Positions 16,429-25,288 of a stretch of DNA of 64,000 bases are shown piece after piece. The stretch comes from Mesorhizobium sp. AR10. Its GTDB lineage: Bacteria; Pseudomonadota; Alphaproteobacteria; Rhizobiales; Rhizobiaceae. Where the stretch lies: positions 5,310,001 through 5,374,000 of the forward strand of contig NZ_CP080524.1 of assembly GCF_024746795.1 (NCBI RefSeq), written 5' to 3'. Position 1 is the stretch's first letter; each line of letters opens with the position of its first letter. Under the pieces are notes generated by a model. That model saw nothing but the letters and a program-made list of their open reading frames with translations, was not told where the DNA came from and ran no database searches. Both the position numbers and the translations under genes were made by a program.

Positions 16429-17364
16429 ATGCAGAGACTGTTCGCTGCCGTTCTGACAATTGTCGCGCTTCTCTGCGGACCCGGCGCCAGCCGCGCCGAG
16501 GATGCCGCCCCGGTCACCTTGCCGGGCGGGATATGGGCGATCGCGCCACCGCCGGGTTTTTCCGCGATAAGAGAGCCGACGGCTGCGTTCCGCCATCCGT
16601 CGGGCGCCATCATCCTCGTTCAGGACATGCGCAAAGGCCCGATCCAGCGGTCGTATTTCGATATTCCGCCGGCCCATCAATCGGAAGTTCGCGTGGAAGA
16701 GGTTACGGATGTCACGGTCAACGGCCGGCGCGGCATTCTTAGCGTGGTGTATACCCGCGCGCGCCGCACGCTCTCGATCATCGCCTTGGTCGAAGGCGAA
16801 ACATCAAACGGGCTGATCACCGCGTTGCTACCGGACAATGCGGGTATCTCCCTCAAATCGTTGCGCGCATCCGTTCTGTCGGCAATCGAACGGCCGATGG
16901 CCATGGAAGATCGACTAAAGGCGCTGCCCTTTACGATGGTCGACATGGCCGGGATGCGTGTCGCCTATTACGCATCCGGCACCTCGGTGGTGCTCACCGA
17001 CGGCCCTTTGGACAACAAGAATCAGGCGCCCGAGCAGACCTTTGCGCAGATCTATTCGATCGGCATCAGCCCGGGCGAGAATTTCGGCAAGAACGAGCTT
17101 GCCGGGATAACCGCGCAGTTCATGCGCATGTTTCCGGGCGCGCGCCTGCTGACCAACGCGGTCATAGACACACCGCAGGGAGATACGTTCGAGGTCGTCT
17201 ACGAGCGCGAGACGACAACCGGCAAACCGGTCGCGGGCGTGACCTGGATGCGGGTTATCGGCTCGCGGGCGGTGACGATGATCTGCCAGCACCCGCGCAA
17301 CGACAAAGCCGCGCTTGCAAAACTTGTGAGGATACGCGACGGCCTCGGCGCCAAGGGAGGCTGA
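16429..17364 (+). CDS. Exported protein of unknown function
   Basis: The 311-residue protein has a clear signal peptide (R-L-F-A-A-V-L-T-I-V-A-L-L-C with cleavage near S-R-A-E-D). GAGGGTGAG precedes the ATG. The mature part contains P-P-P-G-F-S-A-I and two similar beta-rich halves, each with a V-x-Y-x-R/Y-x-S pattern, reminiscent of small periplasmic DcrB/PsbP-like folds, but no family is firmly recognised. It has no lipobox and probably resides in the periplasm. It is convergent with the DUF3303-like gene. Confidence 0.8.
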   Translation: MQRLFAAVLTIVALLCGPGASRAEDAAPVTLPGGIWAIAPPPGFSAIREPTAAFRHPSGAIILVQDMRKGPIQRSYFDIPPAHQSEVRVEEVTDVTVNGRRGILSVVYTRARRTLSIIALVEGETSNGLITALLPDNAGISLKSLRASVLSAIERPMAMEDRLKALPFTMVDMAGMRVAYYASGTSVVLTDGPLDNKNQAPEQTFAQIYSIGISPGENFGKNELAGITAQFMRMFPGARLLTNAVIDTPQGDTFEVVYERETTTGKPVAGVTWMRVIGSRAVTMICQHPRNDKAALAKLVRIRDGLGAKGG

Positions 17365-17405
17365 CCTTCAGAGCGCTATGGCAAACCTGGAGGTTTCCCA
17401 CCCGC

Positions 17406-17678
17406 TCAGAGGTGCCCGCTCAATGCCTCCACCATGTCCTTGCTCGTCGCCACGGGAACGATCTCGAACTCCACCAGATCCGCCCATTCGATGACCCAGC
17501 GCTGCAGCAGCGTGACGTCATCGGCCTCGACCAGCAGGAAGCAGCGGCTCATATCCGCCGCGATCCAGCTGTGGTGCACGAGAAGCTCGTCCGGCTTCAG
17601 GCGGCCCCGGTCGCGAAAGCGACGGTAGATCTCCTTACGATCGCAGCCGGTAAAATCCTCGATCACGATGAACAGCAT
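17406..17678 (-). CDS. DUF3303-like small protein, third gene of the ligase/peptidase cassette
   Basis: The 90-residue cytoplasmic protein (M-L-F-I-V-I-E-D-F, then E-I-Y-R-R-F-R-D-R-G-R near 17-27 and L-L-V-E-A-D-D near 48-54) has the alternating strand/helix pattern of a dimeric ferredoxin-like fold, consistent with DUF3303. ATG 17678 follows GGGGGAAGAAG. It lies 17 bases downstream of the ATP-grasp ligase on the same strand and is likely the last gene of that operon. Its function is unknown; by fold it could bind a small molecule or stabilise a partner. Confidence 0.82.
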   Translation of the reverse strand: MLFIVIEDFTGCDRKEIYRRFRDRGRLKPDELLVHHSWIAADMSRCFLLVEADDVTLLQRWVIEWADLVEFEIVPVATSKDMVEALSGHL

Positions 17679-17695
17679 CTTCTTCCCCCGTCGAA

Positions 17696-19159
17696 TTACC
17701 GCCCCGGCCGGTCGAGCCGCTCCAGGAACCACTGCGTCAGCCGCACCCAGACCTCGTCCTTTTCGCCAGAGTCCTCCCAGCCATGGTCGAGATTGGGATT
17801 GTCGTTGACCTCGATGACGAAGACGCCGTCCCTGGTCTCCTTGAGGTCGACGCCGTAGAGACCGTCGCCGATGCAGCGCGCGGCCTTCACCGCCGTCTCG
17901 ACGACATGGGCCGGCGCTTCCTTCAGCGTGAAGGTCTTGATGCCGCCCTGGTCGGGCTTGCCGTTGGCCTTGTGGTTGACGATCTGCCAGTGCTTCTTGG
18001 CCATGAGATAATGCACGGCAAACAGCGGCTGGCCGCCGAGCACGCCGACGCGCCAGTCGTACTCGGTCGGAATGAACTTCTGCGCGATCAGCAGGTCGGA
18101 ATCCTCCAGCCACTCGGTCGCAAGTCGCTTCAGCTCCTCGAAGGTTTCGCATTTCTTGACGCCGCGCGAGAACGAGCTATCCGGGATCTTCAGCACCAGC
18201 GGAAAACCCAGCGTCTGCGCCGCCACTTCGAGATCCGTCGTGCCGGCGATCATCACCGTCGGCGGCACCGGCACCTTGTTGTAGGTCATCAACTCGTTGA
18301 GATAGACCTTGTTGGTGCAGCGGATCATCGACAGCGGATCGTCGATGACCGGCATGCCTTCTTGCTGGGCGCGGCGCGCGAAGCGGTAGGTGTGGTTGGA
18401 GATCGAGGTGGTCTCGCGGATGAACAGCGCGTCGTAGTTGGCGAGCTTGGCCAGATCCTTCTTCGTGATCGGCTCGATTTCGACGCCCATCTTTTCGGCG
18501 ATCTTGGCCCAGTAGCGTAGCGACGAAATTTCCGACGGCGGCAGTTCCTCATGCGGATCGACCAGCGTGGCGAAGGTGTAGCGCGCCGGCGTGCGGCCCT
18601 TGGTGTCGCGCCACTCGCGGTTGGTGTAGGTCTCCAGGCACTGGATGAAGTGCTTTTCTTCCTCCTCGGTCATCCTGGCCAGCGGATGGAAGCCGATCTT
18701 GCGGATCGACGCCCATTCGGCGCTGTCCTTGATGTGGACCTCCAGCGCCGGGGCACGAAACCAGTCGAACAGCAGCTTGGCGAAGCGGTCCCAGATCTTC
18801 GACGGGCCGATGCCGAAAAAGATGCAGACCTTCTGCGGGAAGGCGCCGCCGAGATCCTTGCGGCATTTGTTGAGCGCCAGTTCGAGTTCCGGCAGCGCAT
18901 GCTCGTAAAGCTTGCGCTCCGACAGGTCGATCATCGTCTCGACCGTCGGGATGACCTTGTGGCCGCGCGAACCGGCGAGCAGCGAAGCATAGTAGCCGCG
19001 GCTCTGGTAGCCGTAATTGTTCGACAGGTTGATGACCTTCGGTCGCTGGCCGCGAAACAGCGAAGGATGCGCAAGGTAGTCGCGGTTGGTGATGATCTTG
19101 TGCGGCGTCGCCACCTGGTCGAGATCGTTCTGGCGGCCGGTAAGGATGACCCAGGTCAT
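17696..19159 (-). CDS. RimK-family ATP-grasp ligase with RLAN-type N-terminal domain
   Basis: The 487-residue protein has an extra N-terminal region of about 200 residues (begins T-W-V-I-L-T-G-R; contains V-C-I-F-F-G-I-G). A C-terminal ATP-grasp domain of the RimK/glutathione-synthetase type follows, with Y-D-A-L-F-I-R-E-T-T, D-D-P-L-S-M-I-R-C-T-N-K, F-P-L-V-L-K-I-P-D, Y-D-W-R-V-G-V-L-G-G and I-E-V-N-D-N-P-N-L as the Mg-binding strand. RimK relatives form amide bonds between an amino acid and a carboxylate using ATP. It is five bases downstream of a GNAT/C39 fusion gene; published comparative genomics of ATP-grasp amidoligases noted this pairing. The substrate is unknown. Confidence 0.92.
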   Translation of the reverse strand: MTWVILTGRQNDLDQVATPHKIITNRDYLAHPSLFRGQRPKVINLSNNYGYQSRGYYASLLAGSRGHKVIPTVETMIDLSERKLYEHALPELELALNKCRKDLGGAFPQKVCIFFGIGPSKIWDRFAKLLFDWFRAPALEVHIKDSAEWASIRKIGFHPLARMTEEEEKHFIQCLETYTNREWRDTKGRTPARYTFATLVDPHEELPPSEISSLRYWAKIAEKMGVEIEPITKKDLAKLANYDALFIRETTSISNHTYRFARRAQQEGMPVIDDPLSMIRCTNKVYLNELMTYNKVPVPPTVMIAGTTDLEVAAQTLGFPLVLKIPDSSFSRGVKKCETFEELKRLATEWLEDSDLLIAQKFIPTEYDWRVGVLGGQPLFAVHYLMAKKHWQIVNHKANGKPDQGGIKTFTLKEAPAHVVETAVKAARCIGDGLYGVDLKETRDGVFVIEVNDNPNLDHGWEDSGEKDEVWVRLTQWFLERLDRPGR

Positions 19160-19164
19160 TGTTA

Positions 19165-20262
19165 TCAGCGCTTTCCCAGAGTGATGGCGGCGCGCAATCC
19201 GTCGCGGCCGAACTGCGCCATGTTCATGAAGATACCGTAGGGCACGGGAATGTTGGCGGCATCAAGGATGGTCTCCTGTCTCTCGTCCTCGACCCAGGGA
19301 TCGTGGATCAGGATGTGGTCGCCGTCGTCGCCGATGGCCAGCACCCAGTGCGGAACCTTCTTGCCGAACATCAGGAAGCCGCTGATCAGCACCAGCACCA
19401 GTTTTCCCTCCGCGATCGCCATGCGGATATCGTCGATGGCGAACGGACGGTAATTCACCGGGATGCCGTATTGTTCCGCGCGCCGGCGAAAGTCGACCTG
19501 CGCCAGTTCCATCACCCGGCGCTTGTCTTCGCTGCGCACCGATTGCAGGAACAGCGCGCCATAGAAGGACACGTAGATTTCCGCCGCAAGGCCACTTTCG
19601 TAGCCGGAGACGGCGAGGCCGAATGGCTCGCAGCCGCCCGGCCCCGACATCATGAAAACGGTCGTCGCCTCGCGCCACAGGCGGATTTCCATGACCGGGT
19701 CGGGCACGAAGCCGGAATCGAAATTGGCCATGGCCATCATCAGGCAGCACGGGCCGCAGGTGAATTCGCAGGTCTGCTGGTAGAACGGCACCTTGGTGGC
19801 GACCGGAATGTCGCCGCGCAAGGTCTTCTCGTAGCGCAGCGCCGTGGCGCCGTCCTCGTAGTATTCAGGTTCGCGGCCGATCTTGCGGTAGCCGCTCTGC
19901 TCGTAGATGCGGATGGCCCGGCTGTTGTCCTCACGCACCTCGAGCCGAAGCATCATGCGGTCGTGCTCGAAGGCGGCGTCCTCCGCCTGTTCCAGCAGCA
20001 TGCGGCCAATGCCGCGGCCGCCGAAAAAGGGACTGGTGGCGATCGAATAGAGGCGGGCAACACCGCTGCCCTTGCGAAACAGCACGATCGCGTAGCCGGC
20101 GACGCGGCCATCGTCTTCGGCGACCAGCATCCTGGCGGTCTCGCGTTCGATCAACAGGCGAAAGGAGCGGCGGGAAATGCGGTCGCTGGCGAAAACGGCC
20201 TTCTCGATGGCGGCGAGGTCATCGACGTCGGACGCGCGGGCCGTGCGAATCTCGGCAGGCAT
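19165..20262 (-). CDS. GNAT acetyltransferase / C39-like cysteine peptidase fusion
   Basis: The 365-residue protein joins two domains. Residues about 3-150 form a GNAT domain with the acetyl-CoA loop G-R-G-I-G near 83-87 and I-Y-E-Q-S-G-Y near 119-125. Residues about 155-330 resemble papain-like C39 peptidases: Q162/Q163, F-T-C-G-P with C169 as probable nucleophile, H305 in P-H-W-V-L-A-I-G and D321 in H-D-P-W. The fusion with the adjacent RimK-type ligase suggests making, acylating and trimming a peptide-like compound, or modifying a protein tail. There is no signal peptide, so it acts in the cytoplasm. It is the first gene of a three-gene minus-strand operon. Confidence 0.92.
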   Translation of the reverse strand: MPAEIRTARASDVDDLAAIEKAVFASDRISRRSFRLLIERETARMLVAEDDGRVAGYAIVLFRKGSGVARLYSIATSPFFGGRGIGRMLLEQAEDAAFEHDRMMLRLEVREDNSRAIRIYEQSGYRKIGREPEYYEDGATALRYEKTLRGDIPVATKVPFYQQTCEFTCGPCCLMMAMANFDSGFVPDPVMEIRLWREATTVFMMSGPGGCEPFGLAVSGYESGLAAEIYVSFYGALFLQSVRSEDKRRVMELAQVDFRRRAEQYGIPVNYRPFAIDDIRMAIAEGKLVLVLISGFLMFGKKVPHWVLAIGDDGDHILIHDPWVEDERQETILDAANIPVPYGIFMNMAQFGRDGLRAAITLGKR

Positions 20263-20465
20263 GCGGGCTCAAAAAACCTCGATTGGGTTGTGGAAAAGGC
20301 CCTGGTCGGAAAACGTCGTAAATACAGCCGAAGCAGCGGTATTCATCAAGCGCTATCGCACCTCGAATAGGGCCGAATTGTGACAGTTCCGGCGGCGATT
20401 CGACTGCAGAAATGCTTTGAAACGGTATCCATGTTTTGACACGGGCGCCGGCTTGGGAAAACGGC

Positions 20466-21254
20466 TCAGCTTGCCAGGCCAGCCAGAAGCTGGCCGTAGG
20501 CGCTCTTGGCCACCGCGGCCAGCCGCTCGCGCGGCAGCGAGCCGACGACGGCGCAGCCATAGCCCTTGTCCAGCCAGTAGACGGCCTCGGGGCCGTCCTG
20601 CTCAGCCATGTAGGTGCCCTTGGCTTTTTCGGCCGATTCGGCGGTGACGAACAGCGATATGCGCTCGCCCTTGGCGTCCTCGTAAAGCAGCATCGCGGCC
20701 TTGCTCTGGCCGGCGGGCAGCAGCCGGCCGCCGACCAGCTGGAAGCCTTCCGCCGTCAGATCGGGCGCGACCAGTTTCAGGCCGACCCGGTTGGACAGCC
20801 AGGTCTGCAAGTGATCCTTGTCGCTGGCCGGCACTTCCACCGCATGGCGCTGCTCGGCGGCGTAGATGACATGGGCGGCGATCGCCTGTTCGGCTAGCTG
20901 GTCATCCGCCTGGTCTCCGAGGCCAATTCCGTCGATGCCGGCAATATAGCCACCAAGACCGACGACGAGAACCGCGGCCGCGGCGGCGACAAGCCACCAG
21001 CGCGAGCGTGGCACGGCCACCCTGACCGGCGCCTCACCGGCCACCACCTTGCTCAGCCGCGCCGGCACCGGCTCGTCGAGCACCCCGGCGAAGGCGGCAT
21101 GCAATGCGGCGCGGTCGGCGGTGTAGCGGACGCTCCTTGCCTTCATTTCGGGATTGGCGTCGATCCAGGCATCGTAAGCCGCGCGCTCGTCGCCCGGCAG
21201 TTCGCCGTCGAGGGCCATGTGGATGTCGCGTTCGGAAAAATCGCGCCGGGTCAT
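20466..21254 (-). CDS. Transmembrane anti-sigma factor
   Basis: The 262-residue protein has an N-terminal anti-sigma-type helix bundle (F-S-E-R-D-I-H-M-A-L-D-G-E-L-P near residues 6-20). A single membrane helix lies near residue 90 (W-W-L-V-A-A-A-A-A-V-L-V-V-G-L-G-G-Y). The periplasmic domain of about 150 residues contains L-Q-T-W-L-S-N-R-V-G. The start overlaps the stop of the ECF sigma gene (ATGA), the usual arrangement for a cognate pair. No H-x3-C-x2-C zinc motif is seen. It probably sequesters the sigma factor until an envelope signal is received. Confidence 0.9.
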   Translation of the reverse strand: MTRRDFSERDIHMALDGELPGDERAAYDAWIDANPEMKARSVRYTADRAALHAAFAGVLDEPVPARLSKVVAGEAPVRVAVPRSRWWLVAAAAAVLVVGLGGYIAGIDGIGLGDQADDQLAEQAIAAHVIYAAEQRHAVEVPASDKDHLQTWLSNRVGLKLVAPDLTAEGFQLVGGRLLPAGQSKAAMLLYEDAKGERISLFVTAESAEKAKGTYMAEQDGPEAVYWLDKGYGCAVVGSLPRERLAAVAKSAYGQLLAGLAS

Positions 21255-21769
21255 TTCTCGACGATCCTTATCGCGCGACGGCGGGCCGTGTCGTCCAGCA
21301 GCCCGCGCAACTCCTCACGCCCGCGTGCAATGCGCGACATCAGCGTGCCGGCCGGCACGCCGAGGATGTTGGAGGCCTCGGCGTAGGAAAACCCTTCTAT
21401 GGCGACCATGACCAGTGCGGCACGGCGGTCGGGGCTGATCGCCTGCAATGCGTCGATGATCTCGCGCGAGGCGATGCTCTCCACTTGGTCGGCGGGCGCG
21501 GCCAGCGCCTCCCCCGCTTCCAGCGGCAGCATCGCGGCTTCGCCGCGCCGGGTCACCTTGCGCATCTGGTCGATGAACAAATGGTGCATGATCGTAAACA
21601 GCCACCTCCTGGGGCTTTCTCCCGTCTGCCAGTTGTCGAGCCGCATAAGTGCCCGTTCGAGACAGTCCTGAACGAGGTCGTCGGCGGAATCACGGTCGCG
21701 CAAAAGCGAGCGCGCATATCGGCGCAGTCGCGGTATTTCGCCAAGGATTGCTGCCTTCTTTTCGTCCAT
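21251..21769 (-). CDS. ECF-type RNA polymerase sigma factor
   Basis: The 172-residue sigma-70 family protein has region 2 at about residues 8-75 (A-R-S-L-L-R-D-R-D-S-A-D-D-L-V-Q-D-C-L and W-L-F-T-I-M-H-H) and region 4 at about 110-165 (F-S-Y-A-E-A-S-N-I-L-G-V-P-A-G-T-L-M-S-R-I). There is no region 3. ATG 21769 gives M-D-E-K-K, just before region 2; an upstream start at 21871 would add an unrelated tail. It is followed directly by its presumed anti-sigma factor, and the upstream GGAAT/CGTT motif suggests autoregulation. Confidence 0.94.
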   Translation of the reverse strand: MDEKKAAILGEIPRLRRYARSLLRDRDSADDLVQDCLERALMRLDNWQTGESPRRWLFTIMHHLFIDQMRKVTRRGEAAMLPLEAGEALAAPADQVESIASREIIDALQAISPDRRAALVMVAIEGFSYAEASNILGVPAGTLMSRIARGREELRGLLDDTARRRAIRIVEK

Positions 21770-21881
21770 GACCGCTGGTTCTGAGGTCGCCTTGTTGATC
21801 CCGATTGAACGCGCGTTCTTGGCGCGGCGCAAGCGGCCAGCGCGAAGCGGTCCGCCGCCCCGGTCACCCAAGCAATGAGAT

Positions 21882-21907
21882 AACGCTCGCAGCGGCCGGT
21901 TTATTCC
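21882..21907 (-). promoter_or_regulatory. Putative ECF-dependent promoter
   Basis: Read on the minus strand, GGAAT (21903-21907) is followed after 17 bases by CGTT (21882-21885), about 110 bases before the sigma factor ATG. Alphaproteobacterial ECF promoters commonly combine a GGAAY -35 element with a CGTT-type -10 element. Its position immediately upstream of the sigma gene suggests autoregulation. It was identified by eye only. Confidence 0.5.
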
Positions 21908-21942
21908 CGGCTAAATTGAGATCTGATTGTTCTTTCTCGTCT

Positions 21943-24702
21943 TTATCCGGTTTCCTTCGCCGCCCGCGTCAGCAGCCGCTGATAGAACAGGCCGATGCCG
22001 ATCAGCACCGCACCGAGGCCGATGAAGGACAGCGCCCTCAGCACGCCTTCCAGCTCCGACATGTCGAAGACGAAGACTTTCAGCACGGCGACCGAGATCA
22101 GCGCTGCCGAGGCGATGCGCAGCACTTGCGACTTCAGCCAGACGCCGGCGGTGAGCAGCGCCACGCCGATGACCAGCCACAACGCCGAATAGGTGTAGGT
22201 TTCCAGCTGGCCGAGACCACTCCACAGGCCGATGAACTCGCCCTTGAACAGCCGCCTGACCGACAGCGTGGCATAGGCGAAGACAAGTACCGCCGCCACC
22301 ACGGCCAACATCTGCGCATACCATTTCGGCCGCTTGTCGCGGGCATAGAGCGCCAACCCGCCGGCAGCGATGGCCGGCAAGAGATAGGCGAGGAACAGAA
22401 GGTTGAACACCGGTATCCGGCCTGTCGATTCGTCGGTGAACAAAGGATTCAGCACCAGAAAATGGCGGATGACGATGAAGGCGACCGAGGCCACGCCGGC
22501 GACCATCGAACCATAACGCAGCACCGAGCTTGGCGAGCGCATGTCGATGGCGACCAGGATGGCGCCAGCGCCGATGGCGATCAGCGTGTAGATCGCCTGC
22601 TCGGCGAGCGTCATGGCACCCGTGTCGATGACGCCGCCATGCATGGCATGGCGCACCAGCATCGCGAGCGTGAGTAGCGCAAACAGTGCCGCCGCTGCTT
22701 CCATGGCGAGGCGCGGCCGGCCATTGGTGGTGCGGGCTAGCTGCCAGGCGGCGAAGCCGAAGGCGAGCGCCGGCACGCCGTAGCCCGGCAGCAGCCAGTT
22801 GAACACCGGCGTCGTCGACAGGAATTGGGCGCCGATCACGGTCGGATCGAAGGCGACGCGGCCGAGCACCGCGATGACGGCACCGACCGAAATCCAGCCG
22901 AGCGCCGGATAGCTGCGCCAGCGTGTGGCCAGCGCCGGCACGATGGCCGCAGCACCGAGCAGGATGGTGGTCCAGCCGGATCCGAAGGCCATGTGCAGCA
23001 TCAACAGGCCGGCTATGGCCGCGCCACCGAGCGCGAAGCACACGGCGGGGCCACCCTGCAGTGGCGGCTCTTCAGCGCGCGCGATCCACTCGCCACCGGC
23101 TGCGAAGGCCGCGACCAGAAGTGCGGCGGCCGCTGCATAGACAAGATCGCGGTCGAGATTGCCGTAGGCGAGCCACAGTGCCAGCAGAATGACCAGCGGC
23201 GCTGCGATGCCCCATGCAGCCCAGCATGCCGCGCGGATCTGCGCGGCTGCGGCGAAGCGGCGTGCGGCCCAGAAGCCGGCGCCGGTGAAGACCAGGCCGA
23301 GGCCAATGCCGATGCGCAGCGTCAAGGGATTTCCGGCCGCCACCGGCATGCCGTCAAAGCCTATGTTTCCCTGGGATATGTCCGAGCCGATGGTGGCGGG
23401 CGGGATGACGCCGAGATAGATCATCACGCTCACCACACCGGCGGCATGCAGCAGCGGCAAAGCGCGCGGCCTATAAAGCGCGGTGGCGACAAGGGCGACG
23501 ATGACCAACGCGCCCGGCAAGGCACCGCCGGCGGCGACAAGGGTGGAGTCGACAGACAGGCCCAGCGCCGAAAACGCGACGAAAACGCCCGGCACGATCG
23601 ATGGCCAGTCGAAGCCCCTTTTTTCAGTTTCCTCTTGGCCGCCACGACTGCCCAACCAGACAAAAGCAAGCACACCCAGCGTCACGGCGTCGATGAACAG
23701 CATGACGGCAAGGTCAGCGCCGGGCGCGTTGGTCATGTAGGCGATGGTCCAGAGGCCGGTGGCGGCAAAGGCGGCTGCCATCAGCAATTTCCAGTCGCGC
23801 ATGCGGGCGATCACCGCAGTGGCGGCAAGCACAATTGCCAGATAGACGAACAGCGCCCATGGATTTGGCGCCTGAGACGACACTAGCGCCGGCGTCGCCA
23901 TCGAGCCGACGAGGCCGATGCCGGCCAGGGCCTGACCGTGGATGAGAGCGGCAACGATCGTTGCCACGCCGATGGCGCCGAGCGCGGTGAAGGCGAAGGC
24001 CGGGCCAATGAAGCCGTAGATGGCATAGGCGGCGTAGACCGTGCCGAACAGGATGAAGGCGCCGGCCGCTGTCAGGATCGCCGGAATATAGGCACCGGCG
24101 ACGCCTTGCACCGGCACCTTGAAGCCGGTGCGGAGGATGAACTCGCCGCCGGCGACCAGCACCAGCCCAAGCACCGCCGCCATGGAGAGCCGCACACCTG
24201 GACTGAAGATGCCGGCCTCGATGGTGTAGCGGATCAGAAACAGGCCGCCCAGCGCCAGCGCCACGCCGCCGACCCACACTGCCCAGCGCGTGCCGAGTGC
24301 GGTTTCGATATCGGGTTTTTGGGCGGCTTTCGCCGCTGCTGGGGCTGGCTCGACAGGTGCGGTCGATGCCGCTGCGCCCGCAACCCAAGGCCCCGACACG
24401 ACCTCGCCGGTGGCGGCCTCGGCTGCGGCTGGTGCTTGTTCAGCTGCGGCTGGTGCTTGCGCGGGATCGCTCACCGAAGGCGAAGCCATGTCGGCGGCGG
24501 CAACCGCCTGCGCCGCATCGGCCGGCTTGCTCTCGGCTGCCACCTGTTCGGCGGGTTTGGCGGCAGGTGGCATGGCACCCGAAAGGACCAGGCTGCGCAA
24601 TGCGCCAAGCTCGCGCTCGATCAGGCCGATACGGCTCTGCTGGCGTGAAATGATGACGAAGATCGCGATGATGACGACAAGGCCAATCAGGCTTTCGAAC
24701 AT
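21943..24702 (-). CDS. DUF2339 polytopic membrane protein
   Basis: The 919-residue protein has an N-terminal hydrophobic segment (L-I-G-L-V-V-I-I-A-I-F-V-I-I). A long Ala/Pro/Glu-rich cytoplasmic or periplasmic linker follows at about 40-125. The rest is some two dozen hydrophobic helices, starting with W-V-G-G-V-A-L-A-L-G-G-L-F-L-I-R-Y. The arrangement (short coiled-coil start, linker, then many helices with G-x-x-x-R-Y and N-P-L-F-T motifs) is that of DUF2339 (COG5373). Its function is unknown; a role in envelope transport or cell surface assembly is speculative. It has no operon partners, with 66 bases to the upstream thioesterase gene. Confidence 0.88.
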   Translation of the reverse strand: MFESLIGLVVIIAIFVIISRQQSRIGLIERELGALRSLVLSGAMPPAAKPAEQVAAESKPADAAQAVAAADMASPSVSDPAQAPAAAEQAPAAAEAATGEVVSGPWVAGAAASTAPVEPAPAAAKAAQKPDIETALGTRWAVWVGGVALALGGLFLIRYTIEAGIFSPGVRLSMAAVLGLVLVAGGEFILRTGFKVPVQGVAGAYIPAILTAAGAFILFGTVYAAYAIYGFIGPAFAFTALGAIGVATIVAALIHGQALAGIGLVGSMATPALVSSQAPNPWALFVYLAIVLAATAVIARMRDWKLLMAAAFAATGLWTIAYMTNAPGADLAVMLFIDAVTLGVLAFVWLGSRGGQEETEKRGFDWPSIVPGVFVAFSALGLSVDSTLVAAGGALPGALVIVALVATALYRPRALPLLHAAGVVSVMIYLGVIPPATIGSDISQGNIGFDGMPVAAGNPLTLRIGIGLGLVFTGAGFWAARRFAAAAQIRAACWAAWGIAAPLVILLALWLAYGNLDRDLVYAAAAALLVAAFAAGGEWIARAEEPPLQGGPAVCFALGGAAIAGLLMLHMAFGSGWTTILLGAAAIVPALATRWRSYPALGWISVGAVIAVLGRVAFDPTVIGAQFLSTTPVFNWLLPGYGVPALAFGFAAWQLARTTNGRPRLAMEAAAALFALLTLAMLVRHAMHGGVIDTGAMTLAEQAIYTLIAIGAGAILVAIDMRSPSSVLRYGSMVAGVASVAFIVIRHFLVLNPLFTDESTGRIPVFNLLFLAYLLPAIAAGGLALYARDKRPKWYAQMLAVVAAVLVFAYATLSVRRLFKGEFIGLWSGLGQLETYTYSALWLVIGVALLTAGVWLKSQVLRIASAALISVAVLKVFVFDMSELEGVLRALSFIGLGAVLIGIGLFYQRLLTRAAKETG

Positions 24703-24769
24703 GGTGGTTCCCCCAAACCAAGCCAGTTGTCACTGACATTCAAATGCGGCGGCCAAACGGCCAGTCACT

Positions 24770-25288
24770 TCAACGCGCCGCGAGATTGGCGGCAGGAAGG
24801 ATCGAGCATGTTTCGGTGCCGAAAGCCAGCAGCTTGCCATTGGCATCCTTGAGCGTCGCCTCCGAAACCGCCAGCGTGCGGCCCTTGTGCACGATCCTGC
24901 CTTCGCAAATCACCTCGCCGGTCCTCGGCGTAATCGGCCGCGTCAAATTCACCTTGAACTCCGCCGTCGTATAGGCCTCGCCCCTGTCGAGTTGCGTCTG
25001 TACCGCGCAGCCAAGGGCCGAATCGAGCAGCGTCGCCGCCCAGCCACCATGCACGCTGCCGAGCGGGTTGAGGTGGCGCTCGTTGGGCATGCCGCGAAAC
25101 ACCGCGCGGCCGTCCGAAACTTCGGTGAGGGCAAAACTGAGCTGGAACGAGATCGGCGGCGCCGGGTATTTGCCGTCGATAATGCGCTGAAGCAGTTCCA
25201 GGCCGGTGTATTTGAGGATGTCGGCATGCGGAATGGTGCCGAGGCCGAGCGGCGAAACCCGGCCGGGATAAAGCTCGACTTCGCTCAT
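24770..25288 (-). CDS. PaaI-type hotdog-fold thioesterase
   Basis: The 172-residue protein has the hotdog thioesterase core: [21 protein letters not shown] near residues 73-93 with the conserved H-G-G and Asp, then [13 protein letters not shown] near 107-119. The family hydrolyses acyl- or aryl-CoA thioesters. ATG 25288 overlaps the recO stop (ATGA), so it is probably translated from the recO transcript. The substrate is unassigned. Confidence 0.9.
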   Translation of the reverse strand: MSEVELYPGRVSPLGLGTIPHADILKYTGLELLQRIIDGKYPAPPISFQLSFALTEVSDGRAVFRGMPNERHLNPLGSVHGGWAATLLDSALGCAVQTQLDRGEAYTTAEFKVNLTRPITPRTGEVICEGRIVHKGRTLAVSEATLKDANGKLLAFGTETCSILPAANLAAR

